Assembly (NCBI RefSeq): GCF_016583905.1
Contig: NZ_NRRY01000001.1
Location: 62,001-126,000 of the forward strand
Source of the DNA: Lamprobacter modestohalophilus
GTDB taxonomy: Bacteria > Pseudomonadota > Gammaproteobacteria > Chromatiales > Chromatiaceae
Direction of reading: 5' to 3'
DNA: 64,000 nt
The notes beneath the pieces are model-generated. The model did no database searches. It saw only the letters and a list, made by a program, of their open reading frames with translations, and was not told the origin of the DNA. A program made the translations under genes and the position numbers. Positions 55,901 through 63,326 of this stretch are shown one piece after another. How positions within the stretch are numbered: the stretch's first letter is position 1; each line of letters opens with the position of its first letter.

Positions 55901-57475
55901 GGTCTGCCACATCTGCTCATAGGTAGCGGGCGGCGTTCGCCCTGACTTCAGGATCTGTGGCGTTTGCCCGATGACTTTGGAGCGGCTGTAGCCGGTCTTC
56001 TGGACAAAGGCATCATTCACATACTCGATGCGGGTTTCGAGGTCGGTGATGACCACCGAATTGGGGCTCTGCTCTACGACCGTGGAGAGTTTTCTGATCT
56101 GCGCTTGGCTCGCTTTCTCGGCGCTGACATCACGCCAGATCGAGAGCAGATAGGTCCGGCTATGGAGATGGAGCGCCCGCACATGGACCCGGGTATCGAA
56201 GATGGTGCCATCCTTGCGCCGGAGTCGCGTCTCGAAACGAGCGCCGCCGCTGGCGACGATCTGTTTGGTCAGCCTGCGCAGGGCGGCAGGGTATAGATCG
56301 GCCTGAAAAATATCGACGCTGTGCTGGAGCAGCTCGTCGCGCTGGAAGCCTAAGAACTGACAGCTTGCGTCGTTCGCGTCTAGGATCTGCAGGGTCTCCG
56401 GGTCCACCAGCTCGATCGCGTCAGGTGCGCGGCGAAAGATGGCCTCGATCAGCGTGTGATTATCGTGCAGCTCGGTCAGGGCCTCACGGCGGGTCGCGAT
56501 GGCCGAGAGACGCGAGGCAATGCCCTGCAACATGTCCTGCTCTTCGGCGAGGAAGGCTGCTCCTAGCGAGTCCGGCAAAGGAGGCTCATAGGCGATGGCG
56601 ACGCGGCCGATTTGACCCTGGCATCCACTGAACTCGGCCGCGATCTGGCTCCCAATGAGGTCGGGGCCGAGCTGCTGGTCGCCGCACTGGATGCAGACCT
56701 GACAGCGGTCGGGATAGCGTGTGGCGGCGGGTAAGCGCTCCGCGACGCGCTCGAAGACGGCCTGCAGGCTGAGGTCGTCGTGCCCGGTCAGCTGCGCGAC
56801 GTCGTACAGGCAGGACAGCTCCGCCATGCGCTTCTGGAGATCGCATTGGGCATCGTCGAGGGCACGGCGTTGTTGCACCGCCTCGGAGCGATCGACGACG
56901 GCGCAGACATACTGCTGCTCGTCGCTGTCGCTGTCGCTGTCGCTGGCGGGTAGCGGGGCGATATGCAGATCGCCAATCAGCACCTCTTCGGTGGCGATTC
57001 GCAATTGGATCTCAGGCAGCTCGAGGTGCGGATGCTGAGGCAGGTCGCTCCAGGCCTGGATGAAGGCGGCGCGATCGCGATCGGCAATCAGGCGGGCGAA
57101 ATGCTGGCGGCGCAGATGGTTTGGCCTGAGACGAAAAAGCGTTTGGGCGGCAAGATTGGCCTCGAGGATGAGGGCACGCTGGTCGAGCACCAGCTCGGCG
57201 ATGGGGACGCTGTTGAAGAAGGACGAAAAACGCTCAAGGGCGACCTGGTTGCGCAGCTGCGTGTTCTGCAGCTCCTGGTTTTGGAGCTCCAGCTCTGCCT
57301 GATAGATGCGCAGGTTTTCAATCAGGGCGATGACATCGACGTTGGCGCCCTCAAGGGCCTCATTGGGGATCTCGAAACGCCCTAGCCGCAGTGCCTCCTC
57401 GGCGCGCGCACGGATCTGAGGGTCGCTCGTGAGTGCCTGTGCTACGCCTGAGGTGGCTGTTCTATCTTTGTGCAT
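52952..57475 (-). CDS. Hybrid histidine kinase: PAS-GAF-PAS-PAS-PAS-HisKA-HATPase-REC-REC-HPt, 1507 aa
   Basis: An N-terminal helical stretch, PAS (about 85-195), a GAF-like domain (about 235-345), then three PAS domains ending near 760 (one of them PVVVITDLETRIEYVNDAF-like), HisKA with H755 in [17 protein letters not shown], HATPase (VRDTGIGIS, GGSGLGLSICKHL), two receivers (VLLMDWQMPQING, GVLMDVQMPLMGG) and HPt (RAHSLKGLAGNIG). The C-terminal tail resembles that of the kinase at 47494. No membrane helix: cytoplasmic sensing. It follows the REC-HD-GYP gene at 57588 after 112 bases. I start at ATG 57475; the in-frame ATG 57529 would lie in a heptamer repeat array. Confidence 0.88.
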   Translation of the reverse strand: MHKDRTATSGVAQALTSDPQIRARAEEALRLGRFEIPNEALEGANVDVIALIENLRIYQAELELQNQELQNTQLRNQVALERFSSFFNSVPIAELVLDQRALILEANLAAQTLFRLRPNHLRRQHFARLIADRDRAAFIQAWSDLPQHPHLELPEIQLRIATEEVLIGDLHIAPLPASDSDSDSDEQQYVCAVVDRSEAVQQRRALDDAQCDLQKRMAELSCLYDVAQLTGHDDLSLQAVFERVAERLPAATRYPDRCQVCIQCGDQQLGPDLIGSQIAAEFSGCQGQIGRVAIAYEPPLPDSLGAAFLAEEQDMLQGIASRLSAIATRREALTELHDNHTLIEAIFRRAPDAIELVDPETLQILDANDASCQFLGFQRDELLQHSVDIFQADLYPAALRRLTKQIVASGGARFETRLRRKDGTIFDTRVHVRALHLHSRTYLLSIWRDVSAEKASQAQIRKLSTVVEQSPNSVVITDLETRIEYVNDAFVQKTGYSRSKVIGQTPQILKSGRTPPATYEQMWQTLRRGEPWKGEFINLTQAGAEQIEAATIIPLRQADNEVTHYVAIKEDITERKRLSEELERHREHLEQEVEARTAELAATTASLIEANNEQQALFDAATAGIVFVRDRKIVRLNRTLAELFGYTPDEMIGQSTRVWYADEGSFVAIGERILETFQQGGVHREERELRRKDGSRFWARMTAQAIDRADASKGVAGMIIDITAERKAVAQLAKAKAMAEAAARTKSDFLARMSHEIRTPMNAVIGFSHLALNTDLDPKQRDYLSKISQSAQLLLRILNDILDFSKIEAGRLEMESIPFRLDEVLEQVLSVITHEAKQKPIELLIDRPSDVPGALIGDPLRLGQILINLLNNAVKFTDQGEVGLSIRLLERRDAQVQLEIRVRDTGIGISQAAQAKLFRAFGQADDSTTRKYGGSGLGLSICKHLVEMMGGSIEVESAPGQGSCFRFEVWLAIDPKARPSQGAPAALRGTRVLVVDDNASARTLLCRTLEELGCIATTVADAEAAFAELLQAEQQAMPFRVLLMDWQMPQINGIEATRRIKQGLALAQCPAVLVLAACCSESNAAEAKAAGADTVLSKPISRWGLREALLTVLGEQAREYPASLGHVDADAEDAPVMLAGARVLLVEDNEINQQIAVELLESVGVSVDVVANGREAVDLLLGASPPQFDGVLMDVQMPLMGGYEATRRIRADPRHQHLPIIGLTAHAIREERERCLESGMCDHVTKPIEPRVLYRAMERHFQTRNGRGDSTRRLGNRQSDDPSPTSSRAPRQTRSTRPTDRLDVADGVSRLMGNHQLYRKLLKAFVDRERDSAERIAEDLQAGDREQARLRAHSLKGLAGNIGAHRLARSAAALETAIREQAASNLLDGQMTGLREELDQLSAAILDQLQQHSSLRAEDDDGAAQQRSAAGRDGPLADAQDVERTCALLDALMAALDRSEIDEQALAGLRQTLAPEVFASLEQRLDGFEFEQACELAKALRTGAAST

Positions 57476-57512
57476 GGCCTGGTAAGAAATGGATCGATCG
57501 CAATCGCTTGGG

Positions 57513-57554
57513 CATGCCTCTTGTCTCATGACTCATGCCTGATGCCTCATGCAC
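57513..57554. repeat. Heptanucleotide array, six units (catgcct type)
   Basis: Units catgcct, cttgtct, catgact, catgcct, gatgcct and catgcac lie between the HD-GYP and kinase genes. A third period-seven array in this window. Confidence 0.65.
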
Positions 57555-57587
57555 CTTTATAGAACACTGCCTCCTGTTCTGGTCCGT

Positions 57588-58622
57588 CTAGGTCACCATC
57601 CCGTCTTCCGCGTATCGGCTGCGAATCGCCAGGATCTCCGGCATGACATCAAAGAATACCGAGACCAGGTCTGGATCGAAATGGCTGCCTTGGCTGTCGC
57701 GGAACAGCTCCAGCGCGCGCTCGACCGACCAGGCTGGCTTGTAGGGGCGCACCGAGGTGAGGGCATCGAAGACATCGGCGATGGCGACGATGCGCCCGAC
57801 CTGCGGGATCTGCTCGCCGGCGAGACCGTTTGGGTAGCCGCTGCCGTCCCACTTCTCGTGATGGGTGAGGGCGACCACGCGCGCCATCTCGAGCAGCTCC
57901 GAGCCGCTGGCGTCGCCGATGATGTCGGCGCCAATCTGGGCATGGGTGCGCATCACCTCCCATTCCTCTGGGGTCAGCTTGCCGGGCTTCTGCAGGATGC
58001 TGTCGGGGATGCCGATCTTGCCGACATCGTGCATCGGCGCGGCATTCAACAGCAGGTCGACATTGCGATCGTCCATGCCGATGGCGCGGCCGATGATCGC
58101 CGCGTAATGACTCATGCGGATGACGTGCAGCCCGGTCTCGTTATCCTTGTACTCGGCCGCACGCCCGAGCCGGCGGATGATCGCCAGGCGGGTCTCGTGC
58201 AGCTGCGCGGTCTGCTCGCGGACCTTGATATCGAGGATGCGATTCTGATCGTAGAGCGCGAGCTGGGTGTGTACCCGTGCCTGGACGATGGGTGGACTGA
58301 TTGGCTTGGTGATGTAATCGACAGCGCCCAGCTCGAGGCCGCGGATCTCGTCGTCGAGCGCGATCTTGGCGGTGATGAAGATGATCGGGATATGGCGGGT
58401 GCTGAGATCGGCCTTGAGCTGCTGGCAGACCTCGAAGCCGTCCATGCCGGGCATCATGATGTCGAGCAGGATCATGTCCGGTGGCTCGCCGGAGCGAGCG
58501 ATGCGTAAGGCGCGCTCGCCACGGGTGGCGGCCTTGACGTTGTACTCGTCCTTCAGACACTCGACTAACAGGTCGATGTTAGCGGGCTCGTCGTCGACGA
58601 CGAGGATGGTTTGTTGATGCAT
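57588..58622 (-). CDS. REC-HD-GYP c-di-GMP phosphodiesterase, paralogue 2, 344 aa
   Basis: The same layout as the gene at 46460: receiver (D54 in MILLDIMMPGMDG), an HD at residues 198-199 (AAPMHDVGKIGIP), LTHHEKWDGSGYPNG (GYP 262-264) and IADVFDALTSVRPYK. Active-site residues are complete, so it should hydrolyse c-di-GMP under receiver control. It is the first gene of the signalling island on this side and is followed by the hybrid kinase at 52952, its probable partner. The linker between receiver and HD-GYP is conserved with the paralogue (RPSIVQAR versus PPIVQARVHTQLA). Confidence 0.92.
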   Translation of the reverse strand: MHQQTILVVDDEPANIDLLVECLKDEYNVKAATRGERALRIARSGEPPDMILLDIMMPGMDGFEVCQQLKADLSTRHIPIIFITAKIALDDEIRGLELGAVDYITKPISPPIVQARVHTQLALYDQNRILDIKVREQTAQLHETRLAIIRRLGRAAEYKDNETGLHVIRMSHYAAIIGRAIGMDDRNVDLLLNAAPMHDVGKIGIPDSILQKPGKLTPEEWEVMRTHAQIGADIIGDASGSELLEMARVVALTHHEKWDGSGYPNGLAGEQIPQVGRIVAIADVFDALTSVRPYKPAWSVERALELFRDSQGSHFDPDLVSVFFDVMPEILAIRSRYAEDGMVT

Positions 58623-58723
58623 CGCAACCCCATTTTCTCTGCTCTAAACCCCGACATCGTACAACGCTCCCCTGGATGACGAGGCATCTGTTCCAGGGTA
58701 CCGCTCAGCCGGCTCGCCTGAGT

Positions 58724-58794
58724 CCGGCCAAGCTGAACCGACCAGGCTGAGTCCGGCCAGGCTGTACCGGCGAGGCTAAACCGACCAGGCTGAT
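58724..58794. repeat. 14-bp tandem repeat, five diverged copies
   Basis: Units such as ccggccaagctgaa, ccgaccaggctgag, ccggccaggctgta and ccggcgaggctaaa in the gap before the helicase gene, one with an extra base. The period is 14, twice seven. Confidence 0.7.
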
Positions 58795-58861
58795 CAACGA
58801 TACCAGAGACAGGAGGGGCCGTTTGTTGCTGCAGTGCTCGTTTTTGGCCTTTCTTACTGCC

Positions 58862-60409
58862 TCACCCATTGCTGTCGGGGCGACGCTTGGGTGGCGCGAA
58901 GCCGGCGTCGATGCGCTCGGTGCTACTGCCCTCTGTTGAGCTGGGCTTGCGCCGTTTGCCGATGTTCTTGCGGTCGCGGAGACGTTGCTTTGGCTTAGGG
59001 GCTTCGGCCTTGGTGGCGCCGGAGCCTTTGGCGCTGGCGGCGTAGGGGCTAGCGGCATAGGGGCTGGCGGCATAGGGGCTAGCGTTAGCACCGCTCTTGG
59101 CTGCTGACTTAGCGCTGCTTTTGGCGCTGTTTTTGGCTGTAGCGCTCGTGCGGCTGTTGCCGGTCTTGCTGCCTAATGTCTTGCCCGCCTGCTTGCCGGT
59201 CTTACCTGCCTTGCCTGCCTTGCCAGCGAGCTTGCTGCCGGCCTTGCGCTTTGGGTTAGGGCCTTTGAAATGGGCCTCGAGACCCGGCAGCCGGCGCAGC
59301 TCGACCTCGATGCCGAGCCAGCGGCTGATCGACTCCATCTTGTTCCATTCCGGCGCCGAGACCAGCGAAATGGCGATGCCGGCGTTGCCAGCGCGGCCGG
59401 TGCGGCCGGTGCGATGCAGGTAGTCCTCGCCACTGCGCGGGATGTCGAGATTGATCACGCGCTCAACACCGGTCAGATCCAGTCCGCGCGCGGCGACATC
59501 GGAAGCGACTAGCACCGAGACCTGAGCGCGCTCGAACAGGCCCATCACCCGTTTGCGCTCGCGCTGATCCAACTCGCCATGGAGCACGGCGGCGCGCACC
59601 TGCTCGCCGACCAGGAAGGCGCCGATGGCATCGGCACGGGCGCGGGTGTTGGTGAACACCAGTGCCTTTTCATAGGTCTCGTTCTGCAGCAGCCAGCGCA
59701 GCAGGGCCTGTTTATGCGGCAGCTCGTCGCTGAGAATGATCTGATGGCTGATATCGGGATGCGCGGCGCGGATGGCGTCGATCTCGATGACCAGAGGGTC
59801 TTTCAGCAGATGATCGGTGATCGGGCGCAGTCCGCCGTGCTTGAGCGTGGCCGAGAACAGCAGCGATTGGCGCGCTCGGTTGCTGGCGCCAATGAGGGTG
59901 ATGACGTCGGCGGCGAAACCGAGGTCGAGCATGCGATCGGCCTCGTCGAGGACCAGGAAGCTGAGCTGAGTCAGATCGGCCTCGCCGGTCTCGAGATGTT
60001 CGAGCAGCCGGCCTGGAGTGGCGATGACCAGGTCCGGGTTCTTGCGCAGCGCCGAGACCTGGCGACCGCGATCCTCACCGCCGACGATCACCGCCGCAGT
60101 CAGCCGTGTGCGGCTGCCGAGGCTCAGGAATTCGCTCTGGGTCTGGCTTGCCAGCTCGCGCGTCGGCACCAGCACCAGTGCGCGGATGCCGCCATCGGGC
60201 GCCGGCTCCTCGCTGAGGCGCTGCAGCATCGGCAGCAGAAAGGCGCCGGTCTTGCCGGAGCCGGTAGCGGCCGAGGCGAGCAGGTCGCGGCCCTCGAGCA
60301 CGGCGGGGATCACCCGCTGCTGTACTGGTGTCGGCTGCTGCCAGCCGGCGTTGGCGATGGCGCGCTGCAGCGGTTCGTCGAGATCGAAGGCGTCGAAGCT
60401 GTTGGTCAT
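58862..60409 (-). CDS. srmB: SrmB-type DEAD-box RNA helicase, 515 aa
   Basis: All helicase motifs are present: Q motif (QPTPVQQ), AATGSGKT, PTRELA, TPGRL, LDEADRMLD, FSAT, ASDVAARGLDL and HRTGRTGRAG. The C-terminal end reads RDRKNIGKRRKPSS, close to the end of E. coli SrmB, which assists 50S ribosome assembly at an early step. The start ATG 60409 gives MTNSFDAFDLDEPLQ; upstream in-frame sequence is a heptamer array. The basic tail contains three SPYAA units (15-base repeat, about 59035-59088) and Gly/Lys/Ala repeats, an expanded disordered region. It is separated from the PIN gene by 112 bases. Confidence 0.82.
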   Translation of the reverse strand: MTNSFDAFDLDEPLQRAIANAGWQQPTPVQQRVIPAVLEGRDLLASAATGSGKTGAFLLPMLQRLSEEPAPDGGIRALVLVPTRELASQTQSEFLSLGSRTRLTAAVIVGGEDRGRQVSALRKNPDLVIATPGRLLEHLETGEADLTQLSFLVLDEADRMLDLGFAADVITLIGASNRARQSLLFSATLKHGGLRPITDHLLKDPLVIEIDAIRAAHPDISHQIILSDELPHKQALLRWLLQNETYEKALVFTNTRARADAIGAFLVGEQVRAAVLHGELDQRERKRVMGLFERAQVSVLVASDVAARGLDLTGVERVINLDIPRSGEDYLHRTGRTGRAGNAGIAISLVSAPEWNKMESISRWLGIEVELRRLPGLEAHFKGPNPKRKAGSKLAGKAGKAGKTGKQAGKTLGSKTGNSRTSATAKNSAKSSAKSAAKSGANASPYAASPYAASPYAASAKGSGATKAEAPKPKQRLRDRKNIGKRRKPSSTEGSSTERIDAGFAPPKRRPDSNG

Positions 60410-60415
60410 TTGGTT

Positions 60416-60461
60416 GAAGTTTGAAGTTTGAAGTTTGAAGTTTGAAGGGTGAAGTTTGAAG
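60416..60461. repeat. Heptanucleotide array gaagttt, about 6.5 units
   Basis: Four perfect gaagttt units, then gaagggt, gaagttt and gaag, just upstream of the helicase start and so in its leader RNA. On the minus strand it reads as cttcaaa repeats. Confidence 0.9.
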
Positions 60462-60521
60462 AGAGACCTTGCAGCAGGGCGCGGTGCGGGTCCGCCTCGG
60501 GGCGGCTGGGCATGCCTGAAG

Positions 60522-61037
60522 TCATGAGCCTCGAAGGAATTCGTCGACCGCGTTCCGAGGAAGGTAAAGGCCATTGCGCACGAACAGGTCGAGCAACTGG
60601 TCGGCGTCTGTCTTTGTCAACAGACGCTGCTGAACACATGCTCGCAGACAGCCGAGCTGGCCAGCGATGGGGATTCCTCGCTCGGTACAGGTCTTGCGCA
60701 CGGCAGCGTCCGATGAGAGGCAGATCCCGCCGCATTTTCGGGCCAGCACCACCGTCGCGATGTCTGCATGGCGCATCGCCGGTCGGGTGCCTTTGATCTT
60801 GGCCATCTCCGCATAGTGGCTAGCATCGTAACCTCGCTCAAGCAGCAGTTGACAGCCGCCGCTGATGGCCTGATCGCGCACGGAGGCCCCGAACTGATCT
60901 TGAAGCTCGACGATGACACTGGCATCGACCCAGACGCCTCCAGGGAACAACTGCGAGAGCAAGCCCACCCGTCCAACGGCGATGAAGTCTGACAGGACGC
61001 AGGTGTCTGCACTTGCGGTGATCCTAGTGAACGGCAT
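60522..61037 (-). CDS. PIN-domain protein, probable toxin ribonuclease, 171 aa
   Basis: A PIN-type nuclease with the four expected acidic positions: D11 (ADTCVLSDF), E44 (VIVEL), D92 (RHADIATVVLA) and D110 (CLSSDAAVRK). These coordinate Mg or Mn for RNA cleavage. The sequence past residue 130 (LTKTDADQLLDLFVRNG) is a helical extension. It overlaps the Xre-ImmA/IrrE gene by 14 bases and is downstream of it, as in a toxin-antitoxin operon with the regulator first. Its exact family within PIN is unclear, perhaps DUF3368-like. Confidence 0.75.
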   Translation of the reverse strand: MPFTRITASADTCVLSDFIAVGRVGLLSQLFPGGVWVDASVIVELQDQFGASVRDQAISGGCQLLLERGYDASHYAEMAKIKGTRPAMRHADIATVVLARKCGGICLSSDAAVRKTCTERGIPIAGQLGCLRACVQQRLLTKTDADQLLDLFVRNGLYLPRNAVDEFLRGS

Positions 61038-62163
61038 CGAGCTGGGTATCCTGCTCCCAGTCGGAGACGAGATCGCGCACGGCCTTGCGGTCTTGGCCGA
61101 GCACCTCTTGCAGAAAGGGCAAGGACACTTCCCCTCGCTCCCAGGCGGCGCGCGCGAGGGCTTCAGTTCGGCGTCCGTAGGCTGGGGGTTCCGAGAGTGG
61201 CTCTGGCTCCTGCTTGTCCCAGCCGCGGGCCTTGCAGATCGACCAGAGTCGACCGTTCGATGCCTTATCCAGGTATCCCTCTTGGCACAACCGGGTCAGC
61301 ATGCCGGTAAAGGAGACCCGGAACAGGCGCTTCAGCCGGATCACGTCGGTCGGATTGATCCGGCTTAAAGGGCCGGCATGCTGGCGGAGAGCGACCGCCG
61401 GCACCAGGAAAGCGCCGGCGAAGGTGTTGGCGATCTTCTCCGCCGGCGAAGCGTTCTTGCCGCGCGTTCGATAGCGCTCGCCGGGCTCGCGATAGAGGGA
61501 ACGGTGAAAGATCAGGTGCGCGTACTCGTGCAGCACACAGAAGATCTGGTGCTCGATGGATAGGGACGGATGTGTGTTGACGAAAATGCCGGCACCCAAG
61601 GATTCGCTGAATGCCGAGAACCCGGAGAGTAGGTTGCCCTCCTGGGGGGCGAGCTGGAACGGAATTACCCTGACGTCGATGCTCTCGAGCAAGGCAACGG
61701 GATCGCTCACCGGCGCCCGATCGCCGACCCCCAAGCGGCCGCGCTCTTCCTGAGCGACTGAGCGGACGACCGTCAACTCTCTCTGCCCGGCCTTCGACAG
61801 CGGCTCAGTGGGCGGTAGCCCGTGACTGACATCAAGTCCGGCGGCGACCTCCAGATCAGCAAGCGCGGCCAACCGATCGAGCAGGTGTTGCTTGAGAGCG
61901 GGATCGACCAACTCGGGATGATCCGCACGGAAGGCGATGGCCGCGCCATCCGACTCGCGCAAGTCGTAGAAGTAGGTGACAGGGCGACTGTAGATCTCAG
62001 CCATGGCCACGAGTTGGACACCGTCGAACGGCACCCGGCCTTGCTCCATGCTGGCGAGGGTCTGCCGCGCGATGCCAAGCTGCTGTGCTGCGACAGACTG
62101 AATCAGCCCGGCCGCCTCCCTTGCTGCGCGCGCTCGCGCGCCCATCAAGGTCTTGATCTCCAT
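61024..62163 (-). CDS. Xre-type HTH fused to an ImmA/IrrE metallopeptidase, 379 aa
   Basis: HTH at about residues 12-65 (ARAAREAAGLIQSVAAQQLG, RQTLASMEQGRVP) and a COG2856-type zinc protease: VLHEYAHLIFH (H212-E213-x-x-H216) with E242 in AEKIANTFAGAFLVP as third ligand. Such proteins act as antitoxins or phage-type repressors whose peptidase part controls their own stability or a partner's. The overlapping PIN gene downstream suggests a toxin-antitoxin pair. Two tiny ORFs and a perfect palindrome lie upstream. The C-terminal 120 residues have no recognised domain. Confidence 0.82.
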   Translation of the reverse strand: MEIKTLMGARARAAREAAGLIQSVAAQQLGIARQTLASMEQGRVPFDGVQLVAMAEIYSRPVTYFYDLRESDGAAIAFRADHPELVDPALKQHLLDRLAALADLEVAAGLDVSHGLPPTEPLSKAGQRELTVVRSVAQEERGRLGVGDRAPVSDPVALLESIDVRVIPFQLAPQEGNLLSGFSAFSESLGAGIFVNTHPSLSIEHQIFCVLHEYAHLIFHRSLYREPGERYRTRGKNASPAEKIANTFAGAFLVPAVALRQHAGPLSRINPTDVIRLKRLFRVSFTGMLTRLCQEGYLDKASNGRLWSICKARGWDKQEPEPLSEPPAYGRRTEALARAAWERGEVSLPFLQEVLGQDRKAVRDLVSDWEQDTQLDAVH

Positions 62164-62207
62164 ACCTGCTCCGATGAACGTTAAAAAAGTCTCACTGGGA
62201 TGCTAGC

Positions 62208-62315
62208 TCAATTCTCGCCTTGTTCGCTTGTTTTAACATCGTCTCTAACGACAGCGGTTTCGATCCGCTGATCGCTCATCTTCATGCGCGTGGGTTCGAT
62301 GTCGAACGCTGCCAT
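62208..62315 (-). CDS. Very short hypothetical ORF, 35 aa, upstream of the Xre-ImmA gene
   Basis: MAAFDIEPTRMKMSDQRIET... ends 45 bases before the Xre-ImmA start. It has gaggaaag at a good distance and a TGATG overlap with the preceding small ORF, the signs of translation in an operon. The product is polar and unrecognised, so it may be a leader peptide or chance. Confidence 0.3.
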   Translation of the reverse strand: MAAFDIEPTRMKMSDQRIETAVVRDDVKTSEQGEN

Positions 62316-62485
62316 CAGGCTTTCCTCACTGAGATTGCCGCGTCCAGGTCGGCAAGCGCTGCCCGATCGCGCGCACGTTTGGAGATCCGCATGGGCTCCA
62401 TGCACGACACCGACTCACCCCGGTCGGGGGCGGTGCTGTTGGCCGCTAAGATGGCCGCTTTTTCGTCCGTCTTGGGGGCGATCAT
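62315..62485 (-). CDS. Short hypothetical ORF, 56 aa
   Basis: MIAPKTDEKAAILAANSTAP is followed by RISKRARDRAALADLDAAI, a charged helical end. The stop overlaps the 35-aa ORF start (TGATG). No family is recognised. It could be a broken antitoxin (its end looks helix-rich) or non-coding. It starts next to a perfect AT-rich palindrome. Confidence 0.3.
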   Translation of the reverse strand: MIAPKTDEKAAILAANSTAPDRGESVSCMEPMRISKRARDRAALADLDAAISVRKA

Positions 62486-62497
62486 AAAAGCTTTTAT
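62484..62497. promoter_or_regulatory. Perfect 14-bp AT-rich palindrome, candidate operator
   Basis: ataaaagcttttat is a perfect palindrome in a locally AT-rich stretch (62480-62540), unlike the surrounding GC-rich DNA. It lies about 320 bases upstream of the Xre gene, a plausible site for its HTH. It overlaps the first small ORF's start. Confidence 0.4.
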
Positions 62498-62762
62498 ATC
62501 ATGGATATAGCTCAATTTATGCGGTTTTGGTTGGCAATATGGCCGTTATTTTGGCCGGTTTACTGACCGCTTTGCGTGCGCTCATGGTGCGGGACAAACT
62601 GGCTGAACGCCTGCTCGAACAGGGGACGATCAGTCGGGATCTGACAGTTAACGATCATCTTCCATCACAAGCGCAGGGTGATGGCCCTGCGCCCGATAAG
62701 CAACAGCATCCGCTTGAGTCTTGCTGCTTGCGGAATGTCGCAGATGCCGCATAATCTGCACA

Positions 62763-63158
62763 ATGATTGGTGCATTGAGTGAGGCAACGACGGCTGTGGC
62801 AGTCGAAGACTTGACCTGTCTCTTCTCGGACCGAGGTCTCGTCGAGACCGATCGGCTTGCCGAGCAGTTGCATGTCACCAAAGTCGAGCTCGCACGGGCC
62901 ACCGGGCTATCTCGCGATGCGCTCAGCAAACGTGCGCGGAGCAATTCGCCAAAGACGCAGCAGCGTCTCCGCGATACCGTCGACATCATCAATCGCGCGA
63001 TCCCTTGGACAGGCTCCACTGCGCGCGCCTTTGCCTGGTTTCGCTCGCAACCGCTGCCATCCTTCGGTGACAAGACCGCCGAGGATCTGCTCAAGGAGGG
63101 GCGCGCCCAAGCGGTCAAGGATTATTTGTCGCGGATTGCTGATGGGGGCTATGCCTGA
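62763..63158 (+). CDS. MbcA/ParS/Xre-type antitoxin (DUF2384), 131 aa
   Basis: The N-terminal part contains an HTH (EQLHVTKVELARATGLSRDALSKR). The C-terminal part ARAFAWFRSQPLPSFGDKTAEDLLKEGRAQAVKDYLSRI matches the DUF2384 toxin-binding domain. Antitoxins of this type neutralise a RES-domain NAD-degrading toxin encoded directly downstream. No RES gene follows: the next 168 bases hold nothing recognisable, and the next gene is a Uma2 nuclease. It is therefore an orphan antitoxin or a solo regulator. The start ATG 62763 is the first in frame with the family. Confidence 0.82.
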   Translation: MIGALSEATTAVAVEDLTCLFSDRGLVETDRLAEQLHVTKVELARATGLSRDALSKRARSNSPKTQQRLRDTVDIINRAIPWTGSTARAFAWFRSQPLPSFGDKTAEDLLKEGRAQAVKDYLSRIADGGYA

Positions 63159-63326
63159 GCCGTTGCCGACACCCGACGACGGGTCGCGATGACGGCCCAA
63201 TTCGATCACCTCGCCGACAGAGGCTCCTTCGCGCAATCTGGTGCTCGAGATGTCACGCACGCAAGCCCTAGAGCCATCTTTGCTCTATGATTCCGGGCAT
63301 GAATCAACCCCCACCGGAGCTGAGCG

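Noticed and set aside
62907-63260. A minus-strand frame containing ISSTRLREG, similar to an adenylyltransferase motif
   Set aside because: It overlaps the well-supported DUF2384 antitoxin, and the rest of the frame does not follow any nucleotidyltransferase pattern.
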